A DNA stretch of 55,471 nucleotides from CAYGZL01 sp964354345. GTDB lineage: Bacteria > Chloroflexota > Anaerolineae > Anaerolineales > UBA4823. Under the pieces are notes generated by a model that was not told the origin of the DNA, did not search any database, and worked only from the letters and a program-made list of their open reading frames with translations. The number at the start of each line of letters is the position of its first letter. Within the stretch, counting starts at the first letter, position 1. Both the position numbers and the translations under genes were made by a program. Where the stretch lies: the NCBI GenBank assembly GCA_964354345.1, contig CAYGZL010000019.1, positions 1 through 55,471 of the forward strand, in the 5' to 3' direction. Below are positions 43,394 through 51,796 of the stretch, piece by piece.

Positions 43394-44797
43394 TTACCCT
43401 ATTGAACCTTCCATTTGTAATTGGATCAGCCGGTTCATCTCGATCGCATATTCCATTGGTAATTCCTTAACTAATGGTTCGATAAAACCCGATACCACCA
43501 TCGTGGTGGCTTCTCCTTTAGTTAGACCGCGGCTCATCAGGTAAAATAGCTGTTCCTCCCCTACTTTAGAGACTGAAGCTTCATGCCCAATTGTCACATC
43601 ATCTTCGTCAATTTCGATATAGGGATAGGTATCTGAGCGTGCCCTATCATCGAGTAACAAAGCATCGCAAACGACATTCGAGCGCGTATTCTTCGCGCCC
43701 TTGTAAACCTTGAGTAAACCCCGGTAGGATGCCCGGCCGGTACCCCTACTGATAGATTTTGAGGTCACCTTGCTGCTGGTATTCGGTGCAAAATGGATCA
43801 CTTTACCGCCAGCATCCTGGTGCTGACCAGGACCAGCGAAGGCCATCGAGAGTATTTCGCCGTGTGCACCCGGTCCCAATAAGTAGCAAGAAGGGTACTT
43901 CATGGTTAGCTTCGATCCCAAATTAGCATCCACCCACTCCATTATGGCACCTTCGTGGACCAATGCACGTTGAGTGACCAGATTATAAACATTCGTTGAC
44001 CAGTTCTGGATCGTGGTATAACGCACCCGGGCGCCTCTCTTTACCACAATTTCAATAACACCACTGTGTAAAGAATCAGTCGCATATATTGGCGCAGTAC
44101 ATCCTTCTACATAATGCACCTGTGCGCCTTCATCAGCAATGATCAAAGTCCGTTCGAACTGGCCGATGTTGGCAATATTCAAACGGAAATAAGCCTGCAA
44201 AGGAAGATCAACCTTCACACCCTTCGGGATATAAATAAACGACCCGCCAGACCAGACTGCGCTATTCAACGCAGCGAATTTGTTATCTTCGATTGGGATG
44301 ATGGTTCCAAAATACTCTTTGAACAAATCGGGGTGTTTACGCAGACCATCTTCGATACTTAAGAATATGACCCCCTGCTTTTCCAGGTGTTCGAGCAATT
44401 TATGATAAACCATCTCCGATTCATACTGGGCGCCGACCCCAGCCAGGAACTTCCTCTCCGCCTCGGGGATACCTAAACGATCAAAAGTATTCTTAATCGT
44501 CTCCGGGACATCATCCCAAGATCTGCTTTCCATCTCGGCAGGCTTGATATAATAGTAAATATCGTCCAGGTTTAAATGGCTCAAGTCACCGCCCCAGGTA
44601 GGCATCGGCCGTTTATGGAAATGATCCAATCCTTTTAGCCGGAACTCCCGCATCCACTGGGGTTCACCCTTCATCTCAGATATTTGTTCAACGATCTGGC
44701 GATCCAAACCTTTGCGCGACTTAAACACATATGTCTCGGGATCACTGAAACCATATTTATAGTCACCAACACCATCAAAAATTTTCGCGTCACTCAT
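43394..44797 (-). CDS. sufB: Fe-S assembly complex subunit SufB
   Basis: About 467 residues. ATG 44797 has GAGG six bases upstream; the frame extending to 44911 is not used. Conserved GGSFIYIPKGVKVDLPLQAYFR, VHYVEGCTAP with the key cysteine, and SSKVTSKSISRGTGRASYRG and the C-terminal EQLFYLMSRGLTKGEA are seen. SufB is the scaffold on which the nascent cluster forms. Second gene after sufC. Confidence 0.96.
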   Translation of the reverse strand: MSDAKIFDGVGDYKYGFSDPETYVFKSRKGLDRQIVEQISEMKGEPQWMREFRLKGLDHFHKRPMPTWGGDLSHLNLDDIYYYIKPAEMESRSWDDVPETIKNTFDRLGIPEAERKFLAGVGAQYESEMVYHKLLEHLEKQGVIFLSIEDGLRKHPDLFKEYFGTIIPIEDNKFAALNSAVWSGGSFIYIPKGVKVDLPLQAYFRLNIANIGQFERTLIIADEGAQVHYVEGCTAPIYATDSLHSGVIEIVVKRGARVRYTTIQNWSTNVYNLVTQRALVHEGAIMEWVDANLGSKLTMKYPSCYLLGPGAHGEILSMAFAGPGQHQDAGGKVIHFAPNTSSKVTSKSISRGTGRASYRGLLKVYKGAKNTRSNVVCDALLLDDRARSDTYPYIEIDEDDVTIGHEASVSKVGEEQLFYLMSRGLTKGEATTMVVSGFIEPLVKELPMEYAIEMNRLIQLQMEGSIG

Positions 44798-44874
44798 CAT
44801 CAACCTCAAACACCAGTACGTTGGGAAAAGTTGTTGTGCAGAATAAACTGGCTGACCGTGAGAACAATCTGTCC

Positions 44875-45648
44875 TCAGGTATTTTGTGCTTCTACCTTTT
44901 CTCGCACCCAATCGTACCCATGCTCCTCGAGATTCAAGGCCAGGTCCGGACCACCTGTTTCAATGACCCGCCCATCGAGCATGATATGAACGAAATCGGG
45001 TTTGATATAATTCAAAATACGTTGGTAGTGGGTGATCACCAGAATCCCCATCTTCGGCCCTTTCAAGGTATTGACTCCTTCCGAAACGATCCGCAGTGCA
45101 TCAATATCCAATCCCGAATCGGTTTCATCCATCACTGCAATTTCAGGTTGCAATGTAGCCATTTGAAGCACCTCGGCGCGTTTCTTTTCACCACCAGAAA
45201 AACCATCGTTTAAATAACGACCAGCAAAAACGCTATCCATCTTTAAGAGTTCCATCTGACCCCTCAGTATTTTGCGGAATTCGGGGATCGCAATACCCTT
45301 ATCTACAGGATTACTGGCACGCCGGTGAGCGTTGATCGCGGTACGAAGAAAATTCGCGACAGTTACGCCCGGGATGGCCACAGGATATTGAAAAGCCAGG
45401 AACAAGCCAAGGTGCGATCGTTGATCAGGCTCCAACTCGAGGATATTTTGTCCCTTAAACCATACTTCCCCTTCAGTTACCTGATAGTTAGGGTGCCCCA
45501 TTAGCGTATAAGCCAGGGTAGATTTCCCTGTACCATTTGGTCCCATCAAAGCATGAACTTCGCCCTGGCGCACGGTTAAATTTACACCCCTGAGAATCTC
45601 CCGTCCCTCAATGCAGACATGTAAATTTCTGATGACCAACTCTGACAT
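44875..45648 (-). CDS. sufC: Fe-S assembly ATPase SufC
   Basis: 257 residues. Walker A GPNGTGKST, SufC-type signature FSGGEKKRAEVLQM and Walker B IAVMDETDSGLDIDALR, plus the Q-loop LFLAFQYPVAIPG. GGAG precedes the ATG. First gene of the operon, directly downstream of two predicted promoters. Confidence 0.97.
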   Translation of the reverse strand: MSELVIRNLHVCIEGREILRGVNLTVRQGEVHALMGPNGTGKSTLAYTLMGHPNYQVTEGEVWFKGQNILELEPDQRSHLGLFLAFQYPVAIPGVTVANFLRTAINAHRRASNPVDKGIAIPEFRKILRGQMELLKMDSVFAGRYLNDGFSGGEKKRAEVLQMATLQPEIAVMDETDSGLDIDALRIVSEGVNTLKGPKMGILVITHYQRILNYIKPDFVHIMLDGRVIETGGPDLALNLEEHGYDWVREKVEAQNT

Positions 45649-45694
45649 GAGACTGACTCCTTACTGGATTGTGTTTATTGGCGCAAACCCGCTG

Positions 45695-45723
45695 ATTATA
45701 GCCGCGCCGGAAAACAAAGTCAA
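45695..45723 (-). promoter_or_regulatory. Promoter P1 of the suf operon with operator copy 1
   Basis: Minus-strand TTGACT (45718-45723), exact 17-base spacer and TATAAT (45695-45700). The -35 is inside a copy of the repeated element ATGCTAAATATTGAC (45719-45733). Confidence 0.75.
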
Positions 45724-45755
45724 TATTTAGCATAAAAATCTAAATAATCCCCTAA

Positions 45756-45784
45756 ATTATATCAGCGATATGCCCACTCGTCAA
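45756..45784 (-). promoter_or_regulatory. Promoter P2 of the suf operon with operator copy 2
   Basis: Minus-strand TTGACG (45779-45784), 17-base spacer, TATAAT (45756-45761). The -35 lies inside operator copy 2, ATCCTAAATATTATTGAC (45780-45797), which has a 3-base insertion relative to the others. Confidence 0.75.
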
Positions 45785-45801
45785 TAATATTTAGGATAAT
45801 C

Positions 45802-45840
45802 ATCTTAAATATTGACAATATCCTGTCGCGATGTTATACT
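45802..45840 (+). promoter_or_regulatory. sufR promoter with operator copy 3
   Basis: Plus-strand TTGACA (45812-45817), 17-base spacer, TATACT (45835-45840). The -35 is the end of operator copy 3, ATCTTAAATATTGAC (45802-45816). The regulator bound here would control both directions. Confidence 0.8.
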
Positions 45841-45863
45841 CTTGGAATATCTAGAAAATTATT

Positions 45864-46541
45864 ATGCCTACTCCAGGAAAAGTTATGGTAGACGAGAACG
45901 AACGCGCTAAGACAACCCATGAACGCGTATTAAAGACCCTGCTTATTCACCAACGCTGCTCAATCAACGAGATTGCTGAAGCTGTCCAGATCAATCCGAT
46001 TTCCGTACGGCACCATATCAATCGCCTCGAAGCAGAGGGACTGGTGACATCGGAGGAAGAACGGCATGGGGTGGGGCGTCCTCGTCGGCTTTACTTCCTT
46101 ACAGAAAATGGTCATGAACATTTTCCCTCTCGTTATCTCCGGCTTATCCTGCGTTTGTTGCGCCAGCTCAAAGAAACCCTCCCTCAACCACTGGTAAATA
46201 AACTCTTTGCGGAAATGGCGCATGAACTGGCTGCGGATTATGCGGATGAATTGGGGAAACTAACGATGGAAGAACGACTGGAACTAGTTAAAGAGTTGCT
46301 GACGAAAGAGGGCTTTGAGGTTGATTGGGAAAAGCAGGGCGACTATTATCACATTCGCGAAAGGAATTGTCCTTACTATCATTTAGGGCAGGATCATCCG
46401 GAAGTGTGTTCGGTGGATCAAACATTGATCTCAACTGTCCTTTCAATGCCGGCGGAGAAAATCCTGTGTGTGCTGCAAGGAGATACTCACTGTACTTTCG
46501 TCGTCCCAGATCTGACAAGTATGGAGAAAGGGATTGTATGA
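45864..46541 (+). CDS. sufR: SufR-like Fe-S-sensing transcriptional repressor
   Basis: 225 residues. N-terminal winged helix (RCSINEIAEAVQINPISVRHHINRLEAEGLV, wing GVGRPRRLYFLT), dimer helix, and C-terminal cysteines in CPYYHLGQDHPEVC, ILC and THC (spacings 12, 19 and 7), candidate cluster ligands. Known SufR proteins bind a [4Fe-4S] cluster and repress suf while clusters are plentiful. Divergent from sufC and followed by sufT with an ATGA overlap. The last two cysteine spacings differ from what I recall for cyanobacterial SufR. Confidence 0.88.
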   Translation: MPTPGKVMVDENERAKTTHERVLKTLLIHQRCSINEIAEAVQINPISVRHHINRLEAEGLVTSEEERHGVGRPRRLYFLTENGHEHFPSRYLRLILRLLRQLKETLPQPLVNKLFAEMAHELAADYADELGKLTMEERLELVKELLTKEGFEVDWEKQGDYYHIRERNCPYYHLGQDHPEVCSVDQTLISTVLSMPAEKILCVLQGDTHCTFVVPDLTSMEKGIV

Positions 46542-46888
46542 GTACCTCTACCCAGGACAGACCTGCGGTGGTTTGGCAGGCAGAAAAAACCCATCCTGAA
46601 CTAATGGAGCCGTTTCGTGAGGCGATGCGCCAGATTGTTGATCCAGAAATTGGGTTTGACATCCTCCAGTTGGGTTTAATTCGTGACTTAAAAATTGATG
46701 ATCAACAAGCACACATTACTATGATCCTGACCACACCGTTCTGCCCCTATGGACCAGCGATGCTCGAAACGACCCGTCAGAAAGCCGAAGAGATTCTGAA
46801 ACGACCGACAAACCTCGAATATGGCATGGAGATGTGGGATTTTTCAATGATGGAAGAAGGAGTCGGAGCGGATTGGGGATTATATTGA
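46538..46888 (+). CDS. sufT: MIP18/DUF59-family Fe-S assembly factor (SufT type)
   Basis: 116 residues starting at the ATGA overlap with sufR. DPEIGFDILQLGLIRDLKID and the TTPFCPYGPAM motif with its single cysteine are diagnostic of the DUF59 domain. Such proteins help mature [4Fe-4S] enzymes, especially at high demand. The longer upstream frame reads through sufR and is discarded. Confidence 0.92.
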   Translation: MSTSTQDRPAVVWQAEKTHPELMEPFREAMRQIVDPEIGFDILQLGLIRDLKIDDQQAHITMILTTPFCPYGPAMLETTRQKAEEILKRPTNLEYGMEMWDFSMMEEGVGADWGLY

Positions 46889-46906
46889 TGAAAGGATAAT
46901 CAGATT

Positions 46907-46950
46907 GCGACGCACAAACAAGAAAACCATTTGTGCGTCGCTTTTGATTT
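46907..46950 (+). terminator. Rho-independent terminator after sufR-sufT
   Basis: GCGACGCACAAA (46907-46918) and TTTGTGCGTCGC (46930-46941), 12-base perfect stem, 11-base loop, then TTTTGATTTTT. Confidence 0.93.
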
Positions 46951-46998
46951 TTGGCAAACTTCTTGCAATCATAACTAAAATAAGGTAGGATGATATTG

Positions 46999-47826
46999 AT
47001 GGATAACGACCCCACACCTGCACCGCCTCAAACGAAAATTCCAATTGGCAGGATCACTTTCTCAAACCTCCAAATTATTATCGTTGTCGCCTTTTTTTTA
47101 GCCACACTTTTTACGGCCTGGACGCCGGGCGAGTCATTTTCATTTTCTACTGAAAGACCCCTCGTTTTTACAGTCAATCCCACTCCCTCTAAAGCTGGTG
47201 CCCCAACCGACACGCCTCGAGCTCGCCCCTTAATTGGTATTGTTGCCGGCCACTGGGGAAACGATTCAGGAACAGTTTGCGATGATGGTTTTACTGAGGG
47301 GCAATTGAACCTTACGGTGGCATCTTTGGTCCAAAAATTTTTAGCCAATCATAGTTATGATGTCGATTTATTTAAGGAATTCGATCCTAAATTAAACGGA
47401 TACAAGGCTTCAGCATTGATCTCGATCCATGCTGATTCGTGCCAATATTTAAACGATCAAGCGACTGGTTTTAAAGTCGCCGCCGCATACGCGAGTCCAC
47501 ATCTTGATCAGGCTACTCGATTGGCTGCTTGCCTGCGGAATCGTTATTCCCAGGCCACTGGTTTACCTTTGCATAGCACTAGCATCACCAAAGATATGAC
47601 CAGCTATCATGCTTTTAATGAGATAAATGAAAATACCCCCGCTGCCATTATTGAGGTTGGCTTTTTAAACCTGGATCGTTCGTTATTAACCGATCATACC
47701 GACCTGGTCGTTCAGGGCATCGTCAATGGCATTGTATGCTTTATTAACAATGAAGAAATATCACCTCAGCCAACCCAGACAGCAATAACTCGACCCACTC
47801 CCACCTCAACCCAGTCAGCGCCATGA
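46999..47826 (+). CDS. N-acetylmuramoyl-L-alanine amidase (Amidase_3), membrane anchored
   Basis: About 275 residues. One N-terminal membrane helix (IIIVVAFFLATLFTAW), a short Thr/Pro linker, then a zinc amidase: AGHWGND (first His), GFTEGQLNLTVA (Glu), SIHADS (second His) and AAIIEVGFLN (catalytic Glu). Cleaves the bond between muramic acid and the stem peptide. ATG 46999 is preferred over 46990 because of spacing to AGG. A Thr/Pro tail and an ATGA overlap link it to an L,D-transpeptidase. Confidence 0.9.
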   Translation: MDNDPTPAPPQTKIPIGRITFSNLQIIIVVAFFLATLFTAWTPGESFSFSTERPLVFTVNPTPSKAGAPTDTPRARPLIGIVAGHWGNDSGTVCDDGFTEGQLNLTVASLVQKFLANHSYDVDLFKEFDPKLNGYKASALISIHADSCQYLNDQATGFKVAAAYASPHLDQATRLAACLRNRYSQATGLPLHSTSITKDMTSYHAFNEINENTPAAIIEVGFLNLDRSLLTDHTDLVVQGIVNGIVCFINNEEISPQPTQTAITRPTPTSTQSAP

Positions 47827-48887
47827 AATTGTCCAGTGACGCAGTCCAGCATGCATTACTAGAAGCAAAACGAGCTCTTAAACAAGGGAATCGTCGCGTC
47901 GCACGTCAATGGGCGCAAAAAGCAGCTTCTTTGGCGCCCAACCGGGAAGAGCCCTGGTTAATTTTAGCTGCAATCGCCTCACCCCGGGCCAGTCTGTCCT
48001 ATCTGAAGCGGGTTCTTGAAATCAATCCCCACAGCCAGGTAGCCCGGAAAGGGATGCGCTGGGCAATCAAACGGTGGCGCATCAGCCTGACCTCTCCACC
48101 CACAATCGTCCGGCGTCAATTAGTGCAACCCATCCCTACCGAGGCGCTCATCCATCGGAAACCAGCGGTTTTACCTTGGACAATCGTTGTGATCTGTTTG
48201 TTAGCCATGGCGTTTCTATGGGCGACGGATTTTAATCTGAGCCAGGCGTTCGCCAGTAGCCCAGCGTCCGCAGCACGTCAGAGCTTCGATAAAGAAACCC
48301 GCACTCCTACTTCAACTGCAACCTCCACATCAACAGCGACGTTCACACCTACACCGACCGCCACCGACACGCCTACACCCACCGATACAGCCACCCCAAC
48401 CAATACCCCGACTTTGACCTCAACATCTACACCTACCTTTACCCCTACCGCTACCCAGGTTGTAGCGAAAAAGAAGAAAGTAAACTCACCATCTGCGCCT
48501 GATAACGCTGGAAACTTACCGAATGTAGCTGCAAACGAGCGTTGGATCGATGTTGATTTATCTCAACAACGAACATATGCTTACCAGGGTGATACAATTG
48601 TTGCCACATTCATCGTCTCAACGGGTACATGGCTCCATCCCACAGTTACGGGCCAATACCGAATTTATGTCAAATATTTGTATGCTGACATGATCGGACC
48701 AGGTTATTATCTCCCAGACGTGCCCTATGTAATGTACTTTTATAAAGGATATGGTATACATGGCACATACTGGCATAGCAATTTCGGTACCCAGATGAGT
48801 CATGGCTGTGTAAACTTATCGATATCTGATGCCGCCTGGGTTTATAATTGGGCTTCAGTCGGCACCCTGGTCAATGTCCACCCTTGA
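47823..48887 (+). CDS. L,D-transpeptidase (YkuD) with TPR-like N-terminus and Thr/Pro linker
   Basis: 354 residues. Cytoplasmic helical TPR-like part (about 1-80, RALKQGNRRVARQWAQKAASLAP), one membrane helix (about 118-138), a roughly 60-residue Thr/Ser/Pro repeat linker (TPTPTATDTPTPTDT), and a C-terminal YkuD domain with IHGTYWHSNFG and SHGCVNLS, where C is the catalytic nucleophile. Makes 3-3 peptidoglycan cross-links or attaches proteins. Paired with the amidase upstream: cutting and joining enzymes in one operon. The linker DNA is itself repetitive. Confidence 0.92.
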   Translation: MKLSSDAVQHALLEAKRALKQGNRRVARQWAQKAASLAPNREEPWLILAAIASPRASLSYLKRVLEINPHSQVARKGMRWAIKRWRISLTSPPTIVRRQLVQPIPTEALIHRKPAVLPWTIVVICLLAMAFLWATDFNLSQAFASSPASAARQSFDKETRTPTSTATSTSTATFTPTPTATDTPTPTDTATPTNTPTLTSTSTPTFTPTATQVVAKKKKVNSPSAPDNAGNLPNVAANERWIDVDLSQQRTYAYQGDTIVATFIVSTGTWLHPTVTGQYRIYVKYLYADMIGPGYYLPDVPYVMYFYKGYGIHGTYWHSNFGTQMSHGCVNLSISDAAWVYNWASVGTLVNVHP

Positions 48888-48912
48888 GAGACCTGTAAGG
48901 TCGAGGATTAAA

Positions 48913-49338
48913 ATGCCAACCAAAGCTCTATTTGCTGGCCTGGTCTTCGATGAACAAGACCGCACTGTTGAAGTTGTTTACGTGGGAGATGAACCGTGTT
49001 ATGTGGTTAACGATGCGGGGTTTCGGCGGCATATTCCATCGGAACTGGTTGATCGGCAAGTACTCCAGGCAATGCAAGAGATGATTGAAGGTCACGAAGA
49101 TTTAATCACCGACCAGGCAGCCAAAATGCTCGGCCAGGATGATATCTTCTCCCGGGCGATGATTGCTTCCCAGATAAAGAACATCGATCAGCAATTTGAT
49201 AATTTACTGGAAGCCGGATTACCGGAGGAAAGTCTTGCCTATATGGGACTGATGGGGTTCCGAATCCGGATCAATGTCCATGGTGAAGTCATTGATATCG
49301 AACAACCGGGGATGATTGCGCCAGACGACGAAGACTAG
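48913..49338 (+). CDS. Conserved-looking protein of unknown function, 141 aa
   Basis: Soluble, acidic at the C-terminus (APDDED). No known motif; one cysteine. N-terminal beta-hairpin-like VEVVYVGDEPCYVVNDAGFRRHI, a helical middle, and a last beta strand. Start at 48913 has GAGG upstream; the longer frame overlaps the L,D-transpeptidase. Followed by the thioredoxin-TPR gene after 24 bases. Confidence 0.7.
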   Translation: MPTKALFAGLVFDEQDRTVEVVYVGDEPCYVVNDAGFRRHIPSELVDRQVLQAMQEMIEGHEDLITDQAAKMLGQDDIFSRAMIASQIKNIDQQFDNLLEAGLPEESLAYMGLMGFRIRINVHGEVIDIEQPGMIAPDDED

Positions 49339-49362
49339 CAGTTATTTTGGAGATACCCGCTA

Positions 49363-50205
49363 ATGGCTTCTGAATTTATTATCAATGTTACTGAAGCTGA
49401 TTTCGAAATTCAGGTGCTGGCCTATTCTCAGCAAATACCTGTCATAGTAGATTTCTGGGCCGAATGGTGCGCTCCTTGTCGGGTACTCGGACCGATTTTA
49501 GAGCGCATAACGATTGATGGTCAGGGAAATTTCCGCCTGGCAAAACTAAACGTAGACGAGAATCCGAACCTCGCCACCCGTTACAATGTCCGCAGCATCC
49601 CGGCGGTTAAGGCTTTCAAAGACGGCCGTATGGTCTCGGAATTTTTAGGTGCCAAACCCGAACCACAGGTCCGAGAATTTATTCGCGCCATTGCTCCTAA
49701 TCCAAGCGATTTGGCGATCGAAAAAGGTAATAGTCTGCTGGCTATGAAACAAATCAGGAACGCTGAAAAGGTTTTCCGTCAGGTGATGATTGATATGCCC
49801 GAGAATACCCAGGCTCAATTAGGTCTGGCAAAGAGCCTGCTTCTGCAAGGTCATGTTGAAGAGGGCAGCCTGATATTGGCCAGCCTTCCGCCCAGCCGTG
49901 AATATTCTATCGCTGAGTTGCTCCGTCCCTTAGCAACGGCTTTACAACAAGTTGAACTAACATATCAACCATCCTTATATTTATCAGAAGCAAACCCCCT
50001 AGATGCCGCTTATCAAAATGCATTACGGCTATTTATCAAGGGAAATTATGAAGCTGCCATGGATGGTTTGATCGATATTTTACGTCAGGAAAAACGCTAT
50101 CGCAATGGAGAAGCCCGTCAGGTAATCCTTGGAATGCTTGAGTTGCTGGGTGATAATGAGCTAACTCGTCAATATCGTAACGAACTTGCTTCTGTACTAT
50201 TCTAA
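49363..50205 (+). CDS. Thioredoxin-TPR protein (CnoX/YbbN-like)
   Basis: 280 residues. Thioredoxin domain with active-site WAEWCAPCR (CAPC) and RSIPAVKAF cis-Pro, then a C-terminal helical repeat region (EKGNSLLAMKQIRNAEKVFRQVMIDMPENTQAQLGLAKSL) like that of CnoX/YbbN chaperedoxins. E. coli CnoX has a SQHC site and works as a holdase, while this one keeps both cysteines and can be redox active. Confidence 0.92.
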   Translation: MASEFIINVTEADFEIQVLAYSQQIPVIVDFWAEWCAPCRVLGPILERITIDGQGNFRLAKLNVDENPNLATRYNVRSIPAVKAFKDGRMVSEFLGAKPEPQVREFIRAIAPNPSDLAIEKGNSLLAMKQIRNAEKVFRQVMIDMPENTQAQLGLAKSLLLQGHVEEGSLILASLPPSREYSIAELLRPLATALQQVELTYQPSLYLSEANPLDAAYQNALRLFIKGNYEAAMDGLIDILRQEKRYRNGEARQVILGMLELLGDNELTRQYRNELASVLF

Positions 50206-50225
50206 TTAAATAGAAAACCCCACTA

Positions 50226-50376
50226 TGCCGTGTGCTGCTAAGTTTTGAACCTGCCTTCGCAGGTTGGGGACCTCCGTCAGATTTTTGCCTTGGCCGAAGC
50301 CTATCGCATCTACCTGAAGATAATGGGCCCCTAATTAAGAGTGTTGGCTCAAAACCGGGTGCGCAGCATCACGTGC
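50226..50376 (+). ncRNA. ssrS: 6S-like RNA (RNA polymerase regulator), approximate ends
   Basis: Between the thioredoxin gene and asnS. CGTG..GCTGC (50229-50239) pairs with GCAGC..CACG (50363-50373); inside it AGTTTTGA pairs with TCAAAAC. A hairpin AACCTGC-cttc-GCAGGTT is followed by GGGGACCTCC and, on the other side, GGGCCCC, leaving a central bubble. This closing stem, GTTTTGAACC hairpin and GGGGACC layout matches 6S RNAs I remember from other bacteria. 6S RNA sequesters sigma-70 RNA polymerase. Ends are estimates; only structure and resemblance support it. Confidence 0.75.
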
Positions 50377-50449
50377 ACAGCAGGGCAAATATTTTATACC
50401 ATGAATCCAACTGAATGAATAGATGATTCAAGATTAAACTTTTACTCGG

Positions 50450-51790
50450 TCACGGATAAACGCGCTTGATGGTACGCGGATAGGCAATTGCTTCACGGAT
50501 ATGGTTTATTCCAGTGAGCCAGGTAACGGTTCGTTCGACACCCAGTCCAAAACCGGCATGTTGAACACTGCCGAAGCGGCGCAAGTCAAGATACCATCTG
50601 AAGGCATCTTCGGGCAATTTATTTTCACGAATTCGCTGTAACAATAGCTCATAGTTCGATATGCGCTCACTGCCGCCAATAATTTCGCCATACCCTTCAG
50701 GTGCCAGCAAATCCACGCTCTTGCATACTTCCGGTCTCCCGGGCCAGGGTTCCATATAAAATGCCTTAACCGCCGTTGGATATCCATAAACAAAAACCGG
50801 CTTTTCGAAGTGTTCCGTGAGGGCAGTCTCATGCGGAGCGCCAAAGTCCATCCCCCATTCGATCTTGAGCAACTCTTTCTGTTCTTGGTCCTGGGTTTCA
50901 GCATGGATTTGTTCGATCATCTTTATGGCTTCATCGTATGAGATGCGCGGAAAGGGTGGTTTCACTTGTTGCAACCAGCTGGTATCTCTCCCCAAGGATT
51001 TGAGCTCAGCCTGACGATCCGATAATACACGTTGGACAATGTGGCTGACAAACTGCTCCTCAACTTCCATTAAACCATCCAAATCACAAAAAGCGATTTC
51101 TGGTTCGACCATCCAAAATTCAGTTAGATGGCGGCGTGTTTTCGATTTCTCGGCGCGAAATGTTGGTCCAAAACAGTACACTCTACTAAACGCAAATATA
51201 TCGGCCTCATTATAAAGTTGACCGCTCTGAGCCAGATAAGCCACGCCTTCATCGAAATAAGGGGTTTCGAACAAGGTCGTCGTGCCTTCACAAGCCGCTG
51301 GAGTCAGGATGGGGGTGTCCATGTTGGTGAATCCATGGGTATCCAGCCACTCACGGATTGCGCTGATAACCGTAGACCGGATGCGCAGGATCGCCCATTG
51401 GCTCGGCATACGAATCCACAAATGACGATTGTCGAGGGCAAAATCTACTCCGTGTTCCTTGAGCGACATTGGATAATCTTCGGAAGCGGTCTGAATAATT
51501 TCTAAATGCTTCACACCGACTTCGAAACCACCTGGGATGCCTGGGGCGCGTTTGTCCGCTCGCACAGGACCGGTGATGATTACCGACGACTCCTGCGGCA
51601 GATGTTGAATATGATCAAACAAAGCTTCATCAAGGTCATTCTTAAAGGCGACGCATTGAACAAAACCAGACCCATCCCGGACGAGTAAGAATGTCAACTT
51701 TCCCTTATCAGTCCGGTTGTACACCCATCCCTGGATGGTTACTTCTTGCCCAACAAAATCAGCTATTTTCTCAACGCGGATCACAGACAT
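50450..51790 (-). CDS. asnS: Asparaginyl-tRNA synthetase
   Basis: 446 residues. N-terminal OB fold (VTIQGWVYNRTDKGKLTFLLVRDGSG), class II motif 2 (FGPTFRAEKSKTRRHLTEFWMVEPE) and motif 3 (GFGLGVERTVTWLTG). Ends ...YPRTIKRVYP as usual. GGAG of its ribosome site overlaps the end of aspS, 6 bases upstream. Direct Asn-tRNA charging is therefore present. Confidence 0.96.
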   Translation of the reverse strand: MSVIRVEKIADFVGQEVTIQGWVYNRTDKGKLTFLLVRDGSGFVQCVAFKNDLDEALFDHIQHLPQESSVIITGPVRADKRAPGIPGGFEVGVKHLEIIQTASEDYPMSLKEHGVDFALDNRHLWIRMPSQWAILRIRSTVISAIREWLDTHGFTNMDTPILTPAACEGTTTLFETPYFDEGVAYLAQSGQLYNEADIFAFSRVYCFGPTFRAEKSKTRRHLTEFWMVEPEIAFCDLDGLMEVEEQFVSHIVQRVLSDRQAELKSLGRDTSWLQQVKPPFPRISYDEAIKMIEQIHAETQDQEQKELLKIEWGMDFGAPHETALTEHFEKPVFVYGYPTAVKAFYMEPWPGRPEVCKSVDLLAPEGYGEIIGGSERISNYELLLQRIRENKLPEDAFRWYLDLRRFGSVQHAGFGLGVERTVTWLTGINHIREAIAYPRTIKRVYP

Positions 51791-51796
51791 ATTTGA

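Noticed and set aside
48300..48460. Repetitive ACACCTACACC-like DNA taken as a CRISPR or satellite
   Set aside because: It encodes the Thr/Pro linker of the L,D-transpeptidase; repeats are imperfect and in frame.
50232..50414. 60-codon plus-strand frame after the thioredoxin gene
   Set aside because: It runs through the 6S-like RNA stems, has no ribosome site and no recognisable protein features.
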